A DNA stretch of 64,000 bases from Methylobacterium sp. NEAU K. Lineage in GTDB: Bacteria; Pseudomonadota; Alphaproteobacteria; Rhizobiales; Beijerinckiaceae. Below, piece after piece: positions 46,484-56,282 of this stretch. Under the pieces are notes generated by a model. The model did not search any database. It saw only the letters and a program-made list of their open reading frames with translations, and had not been told where the DNA came from. The stretch lies in contig NZ_JAUYZJ010000002.1 in the NCBI RefSeq assembly GCF_030700285.1, positions 186,001 to 250,000 of the forward strand, written 5' to 3'. Within the stretch, counting starts at the first letter, position 1. The number at the start of each line of letters is the position of its first letter. Both the position numbers and the translations under genes were made by a program.

Positions 46484-48262
46484 ATGCCGCCCGCAGTCGT
46501 CGCCCTGCCGGCACGGATCGATCTCCGGACCTTCCTGTGGGCGCTCGTCGCCCTGTCGCTGGCGACGATGAGCGCGCCGCCCGAGATCTGGGACACGATC
46601 AGACACCTGCGCGTGCCCGATACCGACGACGCCATGCGGCTCGTCGAGGTGCGCGACCTCCTGGGCGGCCAGGGCTGGTTCGACAACGTGCAGTACCGCT
46701 TCCTCCCGCCCGTGGGCGTGCCGAGCCACTGGTCGCGCCTCGTCGACACACCCATCGCGGGGCTGATCCTGGTCCTGACGCCGCTTGCGGGCCGGCCGCT
46801 CGCCGAGGGTCTGACGGCCGCGTTCTGGCCCCTGCTGCTGTTCGCGCTGTTCTGCGGCGTGCTCTACCGCGGCGTGCGGGACAGCTTCGGCAGCCGCGCG
46901 GCGATCCTGGCGATCCTGGTGGCGACCCAGACCTTCGGGATCACGATCCAGTTCCAGCCGGGCCGCGTCGACCACCACAGCGTGCAGATCCTTGCCATCC
47001 TGGGTCTCGCCTTCTGCATGATCCGGGGCGGATTTCGACGCGGCCTCGCAGGAGGCTCGCTCGCGGCCCTGTCGCTGGCGGTCGGCCTGGAGGGCCTACC
47101 CTACGTCGCGCTCGGCGCCCTCTACCTCGCGGGCGACTGGTGCTGGCGCGGCCGCCCGGCGCTCCCCGTGCTGAACGGCTTCGGCCTGGGCCTCGGCTTC
47201 GCGGCGCCGATCCTGTTCGCCGCACAGACGGCACCGGTGCTCTGGTCTGCCACACGTTGCGACGCGCTCGCGCCGCCCTGGCTGTGGCTGACCGCCGGCG
47301 GTCTCGGCTTCACGGTGGCGGCTTTTCGCCTCGACCGGCATCTCGCGACGCCGTGGGCGCGCCTCGGCCTCGCGGTATCGTGCGGCGGCGCCCTCATCGG
47401 CGGCTTCGCCCTCGCTTTCCCGGTCTGCCTGGAGGGGCCGTTCCCGGGCATGACGCGGCTGGTCCGGACCCATTGGCTGCTCACCGTCAACGAGATGGCC
47501 TCGGTGCCGAAAATCGTCGCCCAGGGTCGGTGGGAGATGCTGGTCTTTCACCCGGTCGTGCTGCTCGCCAGCCTCACGGCAGCCTGGATGGCGTGGCGCG
47601 GGACGCGGCGACGCGCCTGGTCGGTGGCGGCGCTGTTCCTGTGGCCGGGGCTGATCCTCGGCGCCTTCCAGTTCCGGGGGCTCTACGTCGCTTCCGCGTT
47701 CGTGCCGCTGGTGGCGGGCGCGGTGCTCGACCGCGCCCTGGCGCTGGCCGTCGAGCGCGGGGCCGGGGCCCGGCGCTGGGGCATCGTGACCCTCGGCGGC
47801 TGCCTCGTGAGCACGCTCTGGCTGGCGCCCGCGGCCTTGGCCGAATGGCTCGCCCCGGCGGCGCGGACGGCACTCGATCCGGCGGGCGCGATCGCCTGCC
47901 AGGGCGACGCGGCCGTGCGGCCCCTGGCGGCGCTGCCCGCCGGGACCGTGCTGGCGCCGATCTTCCTGGGCCCGTCGATCCTTCTGCGCACACCGCACAC
48001 GATCGTGGCCGCCCCGTACCACCGGGCGATTCCGGGCCTCACCGCGGCCATCGAGGGCCTGGGCGGGACCGAGGCGGACCTCGACCGCGTGCTCGCAGAC
48101 TTCGGGATCCGCTACCTCGTGGCCTGCCCGGCCCGACCGGCCGACGATCTCCAGGCCGAGCCAGCCTACGCGACCCGCCTCGCCCGCGGCGAGGTCCGGT
48201 CCGACCGGCTCCAGCCCGTGGACCTGCCCGGGCCCCTGAAAGTCTGGCGCGTGGTACGCTGA
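46484..48262 (+). CDS. Multi-pass membrane protein with STT3/AglB-like GT-C features
   Basis: A 592-residue protein with about eleven hydrophobic spans up to residue ~460, then a soluble C-terminal domain. After TM1 comes an acidic loop PDTDDAMRLVEVRD (Asp46, Asp48, Asp49) in the position of the DxD-like motif of oligosaccharyltransferases. Further on, GRVDHHSVQ (Asp163, His164, His165) resembles the second metal-binding motif of archaeal AglB. The canonical C-terminal WWDYG motif is not seen. A lipid-linked sugar transferase of the GT-C class is thus inferred; a general membrane protein is the alternative. It converges on moeA with 4 nt between stops. Confidence 0.7.
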   Translation: MPPAVVALPARIDLRTFLWALVALSLATMSAPPEIWDTIRHLRVPDTDDAMRLVEVRDLLGGQGWFDNVQYRFLPPVGVPSHWSRLVDTPIAGLILVLTPLAGRPLAEGLTAAFWPLLLFALFCGVLYRGVRDSFGSRAAILAILVATQTFGITIQFQPGRVDHHSVQILAILGLAFCMIRGGFRRGLAGGSLAALSLAVGLEGLPYVALGALYLAGDWCWRGRPALPVLNGFGLGLGFAAPILFAAQTAPVLWSATRCDALAPPWLWLTAGGLGFTVAAFRLDRHLATPWARLGLAVSCGGALIGGFALAFPVCLEGPFPGMTRLVRTHWLLTVNEMASVPKIVAQGRWEMLVFHPVVLLASLTAAWMAWRGTRRRAWSVAALFLWPGLILGAFQFRGLYVASAFVPLVAGAVLDRALALAVERGAGARRWGIVTLGGCLVSTLWLAPAALAEWLAPAARTALDPAGAIACQGDAAVRPLAALPAGTVLAPIFLGPSILLRTPHTIVAAPYHRAIPGLTAAIEGLGGTEADLDRVLADFGIRYLVACPARPADDLQAEPAYATRLARGEVRSDRLQPVDLPGPLKVWRVVR

Positions 48263-48266
48263 CCGG

Positions 48267-49499
48267 TCAGAGCAGACGGCGATCGAGCCGGATGATCCGG
48301 CAGGGATCGCCGGCCGCGGCGGGCGGCTCGTGCGGCGCGCGGACCAGCAAGGCCTCCGCGCGGCCGAGCACCGCCAGCATCGAGGAATCCTGGCGCTGCT
48401 CCGGCGTCGCCACAGGCAGCCGGCCGGGCTCGACCGCGAGGCTCGCGCGCATGTAGTCGGCGCGGCCATCATTGGCCGGAAGGTCGCGACCCAGCGTCGC
48501 CGGCTCGCTGCGGTCGGCGCCGGCCTGCGGATCGCCCTGCAGGGCCCGAATCGCCGGCACCACGAACAGCAGCCCGCAGACAATGGACGAGACCGGGTTC
48601 CCCGGCAGGCCGATGACCAGCATGTCGCCGAGGCGCCCGTGCATCAGCGGCTTGCCCGGACGGAGCGCCACTCGCCAGAACCCGAGTTCCAGGCCCTCCC
48701 GGGCCAGCGCCGCCTGGACGAGATCGTGGTCGCCCACGGAGGCGCCGCCCAGCGTCACCAGCAGGTCGGCCCGGGCCTCCCGGGCCCGGCGGAAGGCATC
48801 CTCCAGGGCGCCGTGATCGTCGGCGGCGATTCCCAGATCGATGATCTCGGCCCCCGCCTCTGAGGCGAGCGCGGCCAGGGCGAGGCTGTTCGAGGCGACG
48901 ATCTGGTCCCAGGCCGGCGCGGCGCCGGGCTCCACCAGTTCGTCGCCGGTGGCGAGGATCGCCACCTTGGGCCGGCGTCGGACCGAGAGGCGCGGATGGC
49001 CAGCCGCCGCCGCCAGTGCGAGGCGGCGGGCATCCAGGCTCATTCCGGCCGCCAGCAAGGTCTCCCCCGCGCTGAAATCGAGGCCGGCGCGGCGGATGAA
49101 CCGATTCGGTTCGGCCGGCTCGAGCACCCGGACCGTCGCCCCTTCGGCCTGGGCGTCCTCCTGGATCAGGATCGCGTCCGCACCGTCCGGCACCGGCGCG
49201 CCTGTGAAGATCCGCACCGCCTCACCGGGGCCGATGCGCCCGGAAAAGCCGTGGCCGGCCGCGCTGGTGCCGATCAGCCGCAGGCTCGCCCCCGCGACAT
49301 CGGCATCGGCGCCGCGCAACGCGTAACCGTCCATGGCGGAGGCCGGGAACGGTGGCTGTGTGCGCACGGCAGTGACATCGGCGGCGAGCGTGCGGCCGGC
49401 GGCCTGGGCCAGCGGGACGGTCTCGGCCGCCACCGGGCCGGCGACGCTCGCCAGGACCCGCGCCAGCGCCTCGGCGACAGGGATCAGGCCGCCGGTCAC
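48267..49499 (-). CDS. moeA: Molybdopterin molybdotransferase MoeA
   Basis: A 410-residue cytosolic enzyme inserting molybdate into adenylylated molybdopterin. It shows [13 protein letters not shown] in domain 1, [16 protein letters not shown], the MogA-like domain with [10 protein letters not shown] and [16 protein letters not shown], and [15 protein letters not shown]-terminal beta-barrel completes it. The GTG start overlaps the moaC stop (GTGA), so it is translationally coupled. It is the last gene of the ppiD-trp-moa operon. lexA, which often follows moeA in rhizobia, is not here. Confidence 0.95.
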   Translation of the reverse strand: MTGGLIPVAEALARVLASVAGPVAAETVPLAQAAGRTLAADVTAVRTQPPFPASAMDGYALRGADADVAGASLRLIGTSAAGHGFSGRIGPGEAVRIFTGAPVPDGADAILIQEDAQAEGATVRVLEPAEPNRFIRRAGLDFSAGETLLAAGMSLDARRLALAAAAGHPRLSVRRRPKVAILATGDELVEPGAAPAWDQIVASNSLALAALASEAGAEIIDLGIAADDHGALEDAFRRAREARADLLVTLGGASVGDHDLVQAALAREGLELGFWRVALRPGKPLMHGRLGDMLVIGLPGNPVSSIVCGLLFVVPAIRALQGDPQAGADRSEPATLGRDLPANDGRADYMRASLAVEPGRLPVATPEQRQDSSMLAVLGRAEALLVRAPHEPPAAAGDPCRIIRLDRRLL

Positions 49500-49999
49500 G
49501 GGGCTTCACGCGCGGCAGGCGCCCGGTAGGCACCGGAGCGGCCGCCATCCTTGGCCACCAGCCGGATGCCCTCGATCCGCATGCCGCGGTCGACCGCCTT
49601 GACCATGTCGTAGACCGTGAGGCAGGCGACCGAGACCGCCGTCAGCGCCTCCATCTCGACGCCGGTCGGCCCCTGGACCCGCACCTCGGCGGCGATGCGC
49701 AGCCCGGGCAGCGCATCGTCCGGCTCGCACTCGACCCGCACCTTCGACAGGAGCAGCGGGTGGCAGAGCGGGATCAGCTCGTGCGTGCGCTTGGCCGCCA
49801 TGATCCCGGCGAGCCGCGCGGTACCGATCACGTCGCCCTTCTTGGCATCGCCCTCGCGGATCAGCGCCAGGGTCTCGGGCCGCATCACCACGCTTCCCTC
49901 GGCCCGGGCGGTCCGGTCGGTGGCGGGTTTGTCGGTCACGTCGACCATGTTGGCCGCGCCGCTGGTATCGAGATGCGTGAGCGTCGAACCCGGCTGCAT
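49496..49999 (-). CDS. moaC: Cyclic pyranopterin monophosphate synthase MoaC
   Basis: A 167-residue enzyme of molybdenum cofactor synthesis acting with MoaA to form cPMP. It contains [33 protein letters not shown] with the conserved His-Pro pair, [23 protein letters not shown], and the catalytic KDGGRSG near the C-terminus. The ATG at 49999 is 3 nt after the trpC stop, with its ribosome site AGAAGGG inside trpC. A tail of Ala/Pro residues follows the domain. Confidence 0.97.
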   Translation of the reverse strand: MQPGSTLTHLDTSGAANMVDVTDKPATDRTARAEGSVVMRPETLALIREGDAKKGDVIGTARLAGIMAAKRTHELIPLCHPLLLSKVRVECEPDDALPGLRIAAEVRVQGPTGVEMEALTAVSVACLTVYDMVKAVDRGMRIEGIRLVAKDGGRSGAYRAPAAREAP

Positions 50000-50002
50000 C
50001 GC

Positions 50003-50911
50003 TCAGCCCTTCTTGCGGGTCTTGCCCGTCCTGGAATCCGGGTCTGCCCCGCTCTCCGCATCGCCGAACAGCAGCGTCCGGGTCGCCTGCGTCACGTCCG
50101 CCTGCCGCATCAGGCTCTCGCCGACCAGCACGACGCCGAGACCGTGCTGGCGGAGCCGCTCCACGTCGGCATGGTCGCCGATGCCGCTCTCGGCCACGGC
50201 GATCCGATCGTCCGGGATGCCGGGGCCAAGCCGGATCGCGGTCTCGAACGAGACCTCGAAGGTCCTGAGGTTGCGGTTGTTGATCCCGATCAGGGCCGTG
50301 CCGAGAGGGAGCGCCCGAGTCAGCTCGACCTCGTCATGGACCTCGACCAGCACATCCATGTCGAGTTCGCGCGCGGTGGCCACCAGGGCCTCGGCCTCGT
50401 CGTCATCCAGGCAGGCCATGATGACGAGGATGCAGTCGGCGCCCCAGGCCCGCGCCTCGTAGACCTGATAGGGCTCGAACAGAAAATCCTTGCGCAGGGC
50501 GGGCAGCCCGCAGGCCGCCCGCGCCTGGGTCAGGTATTCCGGCCGACCCTGGAACGAGGGTTCGTCGGTGAGCACCGACAGGCAGGTGGCGCCCCCCGCC
50601 TCGTAGGCGCACGCCAGGGTCGCCGGGTCGAAGTCGGCCCGGATAAGGCCCTTCGAGGGCGAGGCCTTCTTCACCTCGGCGATGAGCGCCGGGCGCCCCT
50701 CGGCGAGATGCGCCCGGATCGCCGCCGCGAAGCCGCGCACCGGCCCGGCCTGCGCTGCGCGACGCTCCAGCTTGGCGAGCGGCACCCGCAGCTTCGCCTC
50801 GGCGATCTCGCGGCGCTTGTACGCCTCGATCCGTGCCAGCACGTTGGGCCGCTCGGGGGGCGCGTCGGCGACGCCTTCCTGGGCGGCCGAATCCTGCGTG
50901 AGCGAACTCAT
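50003..50911 (-). CDS. trpC: Indole-3-glycerol phosphate synthase TrpC
   Basis: A 302-residue TIM barrel forming indole-3-glycerol phosphate from CdRP in tryptophan synthesis. Key parts are [15 protein letters not shown] with the catalytic Lys pair, [46 protein letters not shown] and AVAESGI. A ~25-residue extension after the barrel ends in Lys/Arg. The ATG at 50911 follows AGGAG and overlaps the trpD stop by 4 nt. It is a stand-alone synthase, not fused with TrpF. Confidence 0.96.
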   Translation of the reverse strand: MSSLTQDSAAQEGVADAPPERPNVLARIEAYKRREIAEAKLRVPLAKLERRAAQAGPVRGFAAAIRAHLAEGRPALIAEVKKASPSKGLIRADFDPATLACAYEAGGATCLSVLTDEPSFQGRPEYLTQARAACGLPALRKDFLFEPYQVYEARAWGADCILVIMACLDDDEAEALVATARELDMDVLVEVHDEVELTRALPLGTALIGINNRNLRTFEVSFETAIRLGPGIPDDRIAVAESGIGDHADVERLRQHGLGVVLVGESLMRQADVTQATRTLLFGDAESGADPDSRTGKTRKKG

Positions 50912-51945
50912 CGGCACTCCTGCCCGTTCGAGCGATCGTTCGAAGCCTTGACGAGGCGGGCGAGGGTCACCCGGGCTGCCCCGGAATCGACCGCATCCTG
51001 CGTCCGCGCGAGCCCTTCCGCCAGGGTCGAGGCCGCCCCCGCGACGACGAGAGCAGCGCCCGCATTGAGAACGGCAATGTCCCGGTAGGCGTTGCGCGCA
51101 CCCGACAGGACGGCTTCGAGGGCGCGGGCGTTGTCGGCGGGATCGCCGCCGCGCAATTCCTCGGACGCGCGCAGCGGCAGGCCGAGCTCGCGCGGGTCGA
51201 TGGTGAAGCGGGAGAGCCGGCCGTCCTCGAGCGCGACGACGCGGGTCGGCCCGGTGACGGTGATCTCATCGAGCCCGTCGGAGCCGTGCACGGTCCAGAC
51301 CCTGCGGCTGCCGAGTTCGGCGAGGACCCGGGTCAGCGGCTCGGCGAGCGCCTCCTGGGCCACGCCGAACAGCTGGTAGGCCACGCCCGCGGGATTGCAG
51401 AGCGGCCCCAGCAGGTTGAAGATCGTGCGCACCGGCAGCTCCGAGCGCACCGCCGCCACGTGGCGCATGGCGCCATGATGGGCCTGGGCGAACAGAAAAC
51501 ACAGGTTGGCCTCGGCGAGGCAGCGGGCCTGCTGCTCGGCATCGAGCCCGAGCCGGACGCCGAGGGCCGCCAGCACGTCGGCGGCGCCGGAGCGCGAGGT
51601 CGCAGCGCGGTTGCCGTGCTTGGCCACGGGAACGCCGCAGGCGGCCACCAGGATGGCGGCGAGCGTCGAGACATTCACGCTGCCGGAATGGTCGCCGCCG
51701 GTGCCGACCACGTCGATCGCACCCACCGGGGCGGTGATGCGGGTCATGCGGGCGCGCATGGCCTCGGCCGCGCCGACGATCTCCTCGACGCTCTCGCCGC
51801 GCACTTTCAGGGCTGCAAGGAAGGCTCCTGCCTGGACCGGTGTCACGTCGCCCGACAGCAGGTCGTCGAAGGCCGCGCGCGCTTCCGCGCGGTCGAGGGC
51901 AAGGCCCCCGGCGACCTTGGCGAGATGGGGTCTGAAGCTGTCCAT
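50908..51945 (-). CDS. trpD: Anthranilate phosphoribosyltransferase TrpD
   Basis: A 345-residue enzyme joining anthranilate to PRPP. The PRPP loop is [16 protein letters not shown], followed by [33 protein letters not shown] and [12 protein letters not shown]. The DE pair in [10 protein letters not shown] binds Mg-PRPP. The ATG at 51945 starts [11 protein letters not shown]; an in-frame extension to 51984 was rejected. It follows trpG by 35 nt and overlaps trpC as ATGA. Confidence 0.97.
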   Translation of the reverse strand: MDSFRPHLAKVAGGLALDRAEARAAFDDLLSGDVTPVQAGAFLAALKVRGESVEEIVGAAEAMRARMTRITAPVGAIDVVGTGGDHSGSVNVSTLAAILVAACGVPVAKHGNRAATSRSGAADVLAALGVRLGLDAEQQARCLAEANLCFLFAQAHHGAMRHVAAVRSELPVRTIFNLLGPLCNPAGVAYQLFGVAQEALAEPLTRVLAELGSRRVWTVHGSDGLDEITVTGPTRVVALEDGRLSRFTIDPRELGLPLRASEELRGGDPADNARALEAVLSGARNAYRDIAVLNAGAALVVAGAASTLAEGLARTQDAVDSGAARVTLARLVKASNDRSNGQECR

Positions 51946-51980
51946 GCGCTCTGTCGGAGGGCCGCCCCGGCCTCCTGGCG

Positions 51981-52595
51981 TCAATGCACGTCGGCGCGGT
52001 TCCTGTCACGCGCCGCGTTCCAGGCGGCGGCGAGATCAAGGAAGTTCTGCACGATCTCCGTGCCGTGCTGCGACCGGATGCTCTCCGGGTGGAACTGGAC
52101 CCCATGCAGGGGACGCTCGGCGTGCTCCAGCCCCATGATCAGTCCGTCCGCTTCGGCGGTGACGCGCAGCGTCTCCGGGCAGGTCGCGCGGTCGACCACC
52201 AGCGAATGGTAGCGCGTGGCCTCGAAGCTGTCGTTGAGCCCGCGGAACAGCCCGCGGGCGCCGTGCCGGATGGTCGAAACCTTGCCGTGCAGCGGCAGCG
52301 GAGCGCGTACCACGTCGCCCCCGAAAGCCTGCCCGATCGCCTGGAGGCCGAGGCAGACGCCGAAAATCGGGATCTCGCCCGACAGCGCGCGCACAACGTC
52401 GAGGCAGATGCCCGCCTCGTTCGGCGTGCAGGGGCCGGGCGAGAGCACGATCGCGTCCGGCGCCTTCGCGCGGATGTCGGCCACGGTGAGCGCGTCGTTG
52501 CGGGCGACCTCGATGGAGCCGCAGAGCGGCCCGATCAGGTGCACCAGATTCCACGTGAAGGAATCGTAGTTGTCGATGACGAGGACGTTGGGCAT
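51981..52595 (-). CDS. trpG: Anthranilate synthase component II (glutamine amidotransferase) TrpG
   Basis: A 204-residue class I glutamine amidotransferase supplying ammonia to TrpE. The nucleophile Cys lies in IFGVCLGLQAIGQAFGG, the oxyanion region in LSPGPCTPNEAGI, and the His-Glu pair in HGVQFHPESIRSQHG. The start at 52595 gives the family MPNVLVIDNYDSF; an ATG at 52616 is possible. It is encoded separately 62 nt after trpE, rather than fused as in the TrpE(G) of many Rhizobium species. Confidence 0.96.
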   Translation of the reverse strand: MPNVLVIDNYDSFTWNLVHLIGPLCGSIEVARNDALTVADIRAKAPDAIVLSPGPCTPNEAGICLDVVRALSGEIPIFGVCLGLQAIGQAFGGDVVRAPLPLHGKVSTIRHGARGLFRGLNDSFEATRYHSLVVDRATCPETLRVTAEADGLIMGLEHAERPLHGVQFHPESIRSQHGTEIVQNFLDLAAAWNAARDRNRADVH

Positions 52596-52657
52596 CGCGG
52601 CGGCACGTTCGGGCATGACCGCGATGTGACCGCTCGCATCCGTCCGGTCAACCGGCC

Positions 52658-54178
52658 CTACTGCCCGCGCTTGGCCTGGGCGGCGAACCGCACCGCCTCC
52701 TCGGCGGCGCGGAACAGCGCCTTGGCCTTGTTGACGCATTCCTGCTGCTCGGAGGCCGGGTCGGAATCGTAGACGATCCCGGCACCGGCCTGGACGTGCA
52801 TCCGCCCGTCCTTCACCACGGCGGTGCGCAGAACGATGCAGGTGTCCATCTCACCCCGCGCGCCGAAATAGCCGATGCAGCCGGCGTAGGGCCCGCGCTT
52901 CTCGCGCTCCAGCTCGTCGATGATCTCCATGGCCCGCACCTTCGGGGCGCCCGAGACCGTGCCGGCCGGGAAGCCCGCCGCCAGCGCGTCGAGGGGATCG
53001 TGGCGCGGGTCGAGGTCGCCCTCGACGTTCGACACGATGTGCATCACGTGGCTGTAGCGCTCGATGAAGAACGAATCGGTCACCCGCACGCTGCCGATCC
53101 GGGAGACCCGGCCGGCATCGTTGCGGCCGAGATCGAGCAGCATCAGGTGCTCGGCCCGCTCCTTCGGATCGGCCAGCAGTTCCTCCGCGAGCGCCGCGTC
53201 CTCGGCCGGTGTCGCACCGCGACGGCGGGTACCGGCGATGGGGCGCACGGTGACGGTGCCCTCGCGGACCCGCACGAGGATCTCCGGCGACGAACAGACG
53301 ATCTGGAAGCCCTCGAAGTCGAGGTAGCACAGGAACGGTGCCGGGTTGGTGCGCCGGAGCGAGCGGTAGAGGCTGAAGGCGGGCAGCGTGAACGGCGCCG
53401 AGAAGCGCTGGGACAGCACCACCTGGAACACGTCGCCCGCGACGATGTACTCCTTCGCTCGCGCCACCATGGCGGCGAAATCGCCCGGCGTCGTGTTCGA
53501 GACGGGCTCCGGATGGGCGACCGCCGCGAGATCCACACGCGCATCGATCGGCAGCGGCCCTTCCAGGGCGGCCGCCACGCGGTCGAGGCGCTCGAGCGCG
53601 CCCTCATAGGCTGCGAGCGCGGAGACGCCCGCTTCGGGACGCACCGGCGAGACGACGGTGATCAGATCGCGTACGGCGTCGAACACCACCATGACACGCG
53701 GGCGGATCAGGATCGCGTCCGGGACGCCCAGCGGATCCGGGTTCGGCTCGGGCAACCGCTCCATGGCGCGGACCATGTCGTAGCCGAGATAGCCGAACAG
53801 GCCGGCGGCCATCGGGGGCAGGTCCCGTCCGTCAACCGCGCCGACCGCGCTCTCGGCGATCAGCGCCCGGAGGCTCGCCAGCGGCAACCGGTCGTCCGGC
53901 TCGAACTGGGTGAGGTCGGCGCCGCGCGCGATCGCGGAAGCGCCGCCCTGGCAGCGCCAGATCAGGTCCGGATCGAGCCCGATCATGGAGTAGCGGCCGC
54001 GCACCGCTCCGCCCTCGACCGATTCGAGCAGGAAGGCCGGGCCCGCGTGCCGGGCGCGCAGCTTGAGGAATGCGGCGACCGGCGTCTCCAGGTCGGCCAC
54101 CAAGCTCAGTTCGACGAGGCTCGGCTGCCCCGCCTCGTAGCGTCCGGCGAAGGCCGCGTAGTTGGGCGCCTCGGCCAT
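52658..54178 (-). CDS. trpE: Anthranilate synthase component I TrpE
   Basis: A 506-residue chorismate-utilising enzyme making anthranilate with TrpG. The N-terminal region has AFLLESVEGGAVRGRYSMIG, with the LLES tryptophan-feedback motif. The catalytic domain has VFQVVLSQRFSAPF, VRPIAGTRRRGATPAEDAAL, LMLLDLGRNDAGRVS, FPAGTVSGAPKVRAMEIIDE and GIVYDSDPASEQQEC. The ATG at 54178 is only 5 nt after the ppiD stop, leaving no space for a leader-peptide attenuator, so regulation is by feedback or from the ppiD promoter. Confidence 0.97.
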   Translation of the reverse strand: MAEAPNYAAFAGRYEAGQPSLVELSLVADLETPVAAFLKLRARHAGPAFLLESVEGGAVRGRYSMIGLDPDLIWRCQGGASAIARGADLTQFEPDDRLPLASLRALIAESAVGAVDGRDLPPMAAGLFGYLGYDMVRAMERLPEPNPDPLGVPDAILIRPRVMVVFDAVRDLITVVSPVRPEAGVSALAAYEGALERLDRVAAALEGPLPIDARVDLAAVAHPEPVSNTTPGDFAAMVARAKEYIVAGDVFQVVLSQRFSAPFTLPAFSLYRSLRRTNPAPFLCYLDFEGFQIVCSSPEILVRVREGTVTVRPIAGTRRRGATPAEDAALAEELLADPKERAEHLMLLDLGRNDAGRVSRIGSVRVTDSFFIERYSHVMHIVSNVEGDLDPRHDPLDALAAGFPAGTVSGAPKVRAMEIIDELEREKRGPYAGCIGYFGARGEMDTCIVLRTAVVKDGRMHVQAGAGIVYDSDPASEQQECVNKAKALFRAAEEAVRFAAQAKRGQ

Positions 54179-54183
54179 GACCC

Positions 54184-56085
54184 TCAATACTCGCCGCCGA
54201 GGGCGCGGCGCAGGGCCGCCTGGTCGATCTTCACGCCGGAGTTCTTCTGGACCTCCGAGATGTACTGGGACAGCACGTCGTCGGCGAGCGCGGCCTGAAA
54301 GCTCTGCGCGATGGTCTTGTCGCTCGGACTGTCGGCCACGAAGGCCGGCATCGTCGCCGAAGTGACCTTGAACACCGCCCGCGAATCGCCCGCCGCCGCG
54401 GTGCCGGCCTTGCCGACCGGGGTCGCGAAGATCAGGTTCACGTCGTCCGTGGTCAGCATGTCCTTGGCCTGGTTGCGCGACAGGTCCTGCGCCTCCTGCG
54501 TGTTGACGCCGACCTCTTGGCCGACCGCCTCGATCGTCGCGCCCGCGTTGAGCTTCTCAACCAGCTCGCGCCCCTTGGACTGGAGCCGCTTGGAGATCTC
54601 GGCGGCGGTCCAGCCGGCCTTCACGCCGTCCTTGACCTCGTCGAGGGGCTTGTCGTGCGCGGCGTCGATGCCGGTCACGTCGTACCAGACGTAGCCGCCG
54701 GCCTTGGTGCGCAGCGGCTCGTTGTCGCCGCCGATCTCCGCGCGGAACAGGGCCGGCAGGGTGGTCTCCGGATCGGGAATGTCGGCGACGCGCCGCCCGT
54801 CGGGCCCCTTGCCCTGGAGATCCACGGCCTTCACCGTCACGAGCTTGAGCGCGCGCTCGGCGGCGATATCGGAAAGGGGCTTGGCGCCGGCGCGCTGGTC
54901 CTCGATGGCGTCGCGGGTCGTCTCCATGGCGTCGCGGGCGCGGGCCAGGGCCAGCCCCTTGCGGATCTCACCCTCGACCTCCGCGAACGGCTTGACGGTG
55001 CCGGGCTCGATCTTGGTCACGCGCAGGAGCACCGTGCCGAAGCGGCCCTGGACCGGCCGGCTCACGCCGCCCTCGGGCAGCGCGAAGGCGGCATCGGCCA
55101 CGACCTTGTCGAACAGTTCGGCCTTGGTCAGCGTGCCGAGGGTCAGATCCTGGCCGCCGTTGCCGCGCTCGTCGGCCACGGCCTCGAACGTCTTCGAGCC
55201 GTCCTCGATCGACTTGCGTGCGGCCTCGGCGGCGGTCGCGTCCGGGAACACGATCTGCTGGATCGTGCGCTTCTCAGGGCTGCCGTAGCGGGCCTTATTC
55301 AGGTCGTAGGCGGCGTGCAAATCCGAATCGCTGATTGCGTCGGGCTTGGCCATCGCCTCGGGATCGACCACCAGCAGGTTGGCCGCCCGGAATTCGGGCG
55401 CCCGGAAGCCGGACTTGTTGGCGTCGTACCAAGTCTTCAGCTCCTCGTCCGTCGGGTCCGGGATCTGCCCGGCCACCGAGGGGGTCAGCATCAGGTAGGA
55501 CGCGGCGCGGCGCTCCGTCGTGTAGCGGTGCACGGCCTCGCGCATCGCCACGGGCACGTGCAGGTCGGACGAGACGGCCTCGGCAAGCTGCAGCCGGGCG
55601 ATCACGGCGCGCTGCTCGCGCACGAACATCCCCTCGTTCAGCCCGGCCCGCTGGAGAGTCTGGTAGAACAAGGCGGGCTCGAACTGGCCCTGCTGGTTCT
55701 GGAAGCTCTTCTCCTCGTGGATCGCCCGGATCACCGAGGCGTCCGGCACGCCGAGGCCGAGATCGTGCGTCTTCTGGTCGAGAGCGGCCTCGGTGATCAG
55801 CTGAGACATCACCTGCCGGTCGAGCCCAAGCATGCGCGCCTGGTCGGGGGTGATCGCGCGCTTCAGCTGCGCCTGATAGCGCTGCATCTGGTTCTGATAG
55901 GCTTGGCGCACCTGCTCGGCGGTGATCGGCGTGCTGCCGACCGTGGCGACATTGTTGCTCGAGCCGCCGCGGAAGAACTCCTCGACGCCGAAGATGCCGA
56001 CGCCCGCGATCAGCAGCGTGAAGATGATCGTCAAAACGATCTTGCCGAGCCAGTGCTGGCTGGCGTTGCGGATGCCCTGAAGCAT
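54184..56085 (-). CDS. ppiD: Periplasmic folding chaperone PpiD (SurA N-terminal domain, parvulin-like)
   Basis: A 633-residue membrane-anchored periplasmic protein. One N-terminal span (KIVLTIIFTLLIAGVGIFGVEEFF, ~15-38) anchors it. A SurA_N-like chaperone region follows (TPITAEQVRQAYQNQMQRYQAQLKR), then a parvulin-type domain (~270-370, RTIQQIVFPD, FDKVVADAAFALPEGGVSRPVQGRFGTVLLRV) and a further helical C-terminal part. It assists folding of outer-membrane and secreted proteins near SecYEG. It is the first gene of the minus-strand operon running to moeA and is divergent from tpiA. Confidence 0.95.
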   Translation of the reverse strand: MLQGIRNASQHWLGKIVLTIIFTLLIAGVGIFGVEEFFRGGSSNNVATVGSTPITAEQVRQAYQNQMQRYQAQLKRAITPDQARMLGLDRQVMSQLITEAALDQKTHDLGLGVPDASVIRAIHEEKSFQNQQGQFEPALFYQTLQRAGLNEGMFVREQRAVIARLQLAEAVSSDLHVPVAMREAVHRYTTERRAASYLMLTPSVAGQIPDPTDEELKTWYDANKSGFRAPEFRAANLLVVDPEAMAKPDAISDSDLHAAYDLNKARYGSPEKRTIQQIVFPDATAAEAARKSIEDGSKTFEAVADERGNGGQDLTLGTLTKAELFDKVVADAAFALPEGGVSRPVQGRFGTVLLRVTKIEPGTVKPFAEVEGEIRKGLALARARDAMETTRDAIEDQRAGAKPLSDIAAERALKLVTVKAVDLQGKGPDGRRVADIPDPETTLPALFRAEIGGDNEPLRTKAGGYVWYDVTGIDAAHDKPLDEVKDGVKAGWTAAEISKRLQSKGRELVEKLNAGATIEAVGQEVGVNTQEAQDLSRNQAKDMLTTDDVNLIFATPVGKAGTAAAGDSRAVFKVTSATMPAFVADSPSDKTIAQSFQAALADDVLSQYISEVQKNSGVKIDQAALRRALGGEY

Positions 56086-56282
56086 GGTCTGTGATCGGAT
56101 ACCTTCGGCGCCCGACCCGTCGCCGGGCCGGCGCCATCCCTGAGAGCCGACCGCGATAGACCATTCGCGCCCACAGGCAAAGGCTCACCCGTTCGGACGG
56201 TTTGCGCGCTCAAACTCGCTCTGGTAGGCCCCGTCGACCCCAGAAAAGCCGGGGCAGAGCGAGGGCGGGGCGAGGGCAAGGG

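Noticed and set aside
54517..56094. 525-residue open frame antisense to ppiD
   Set aside because: It lies opposite a gene with a clear membrane anchor and chaperone domains; the translation is Leu/Gly/Arg/His-rich noise.
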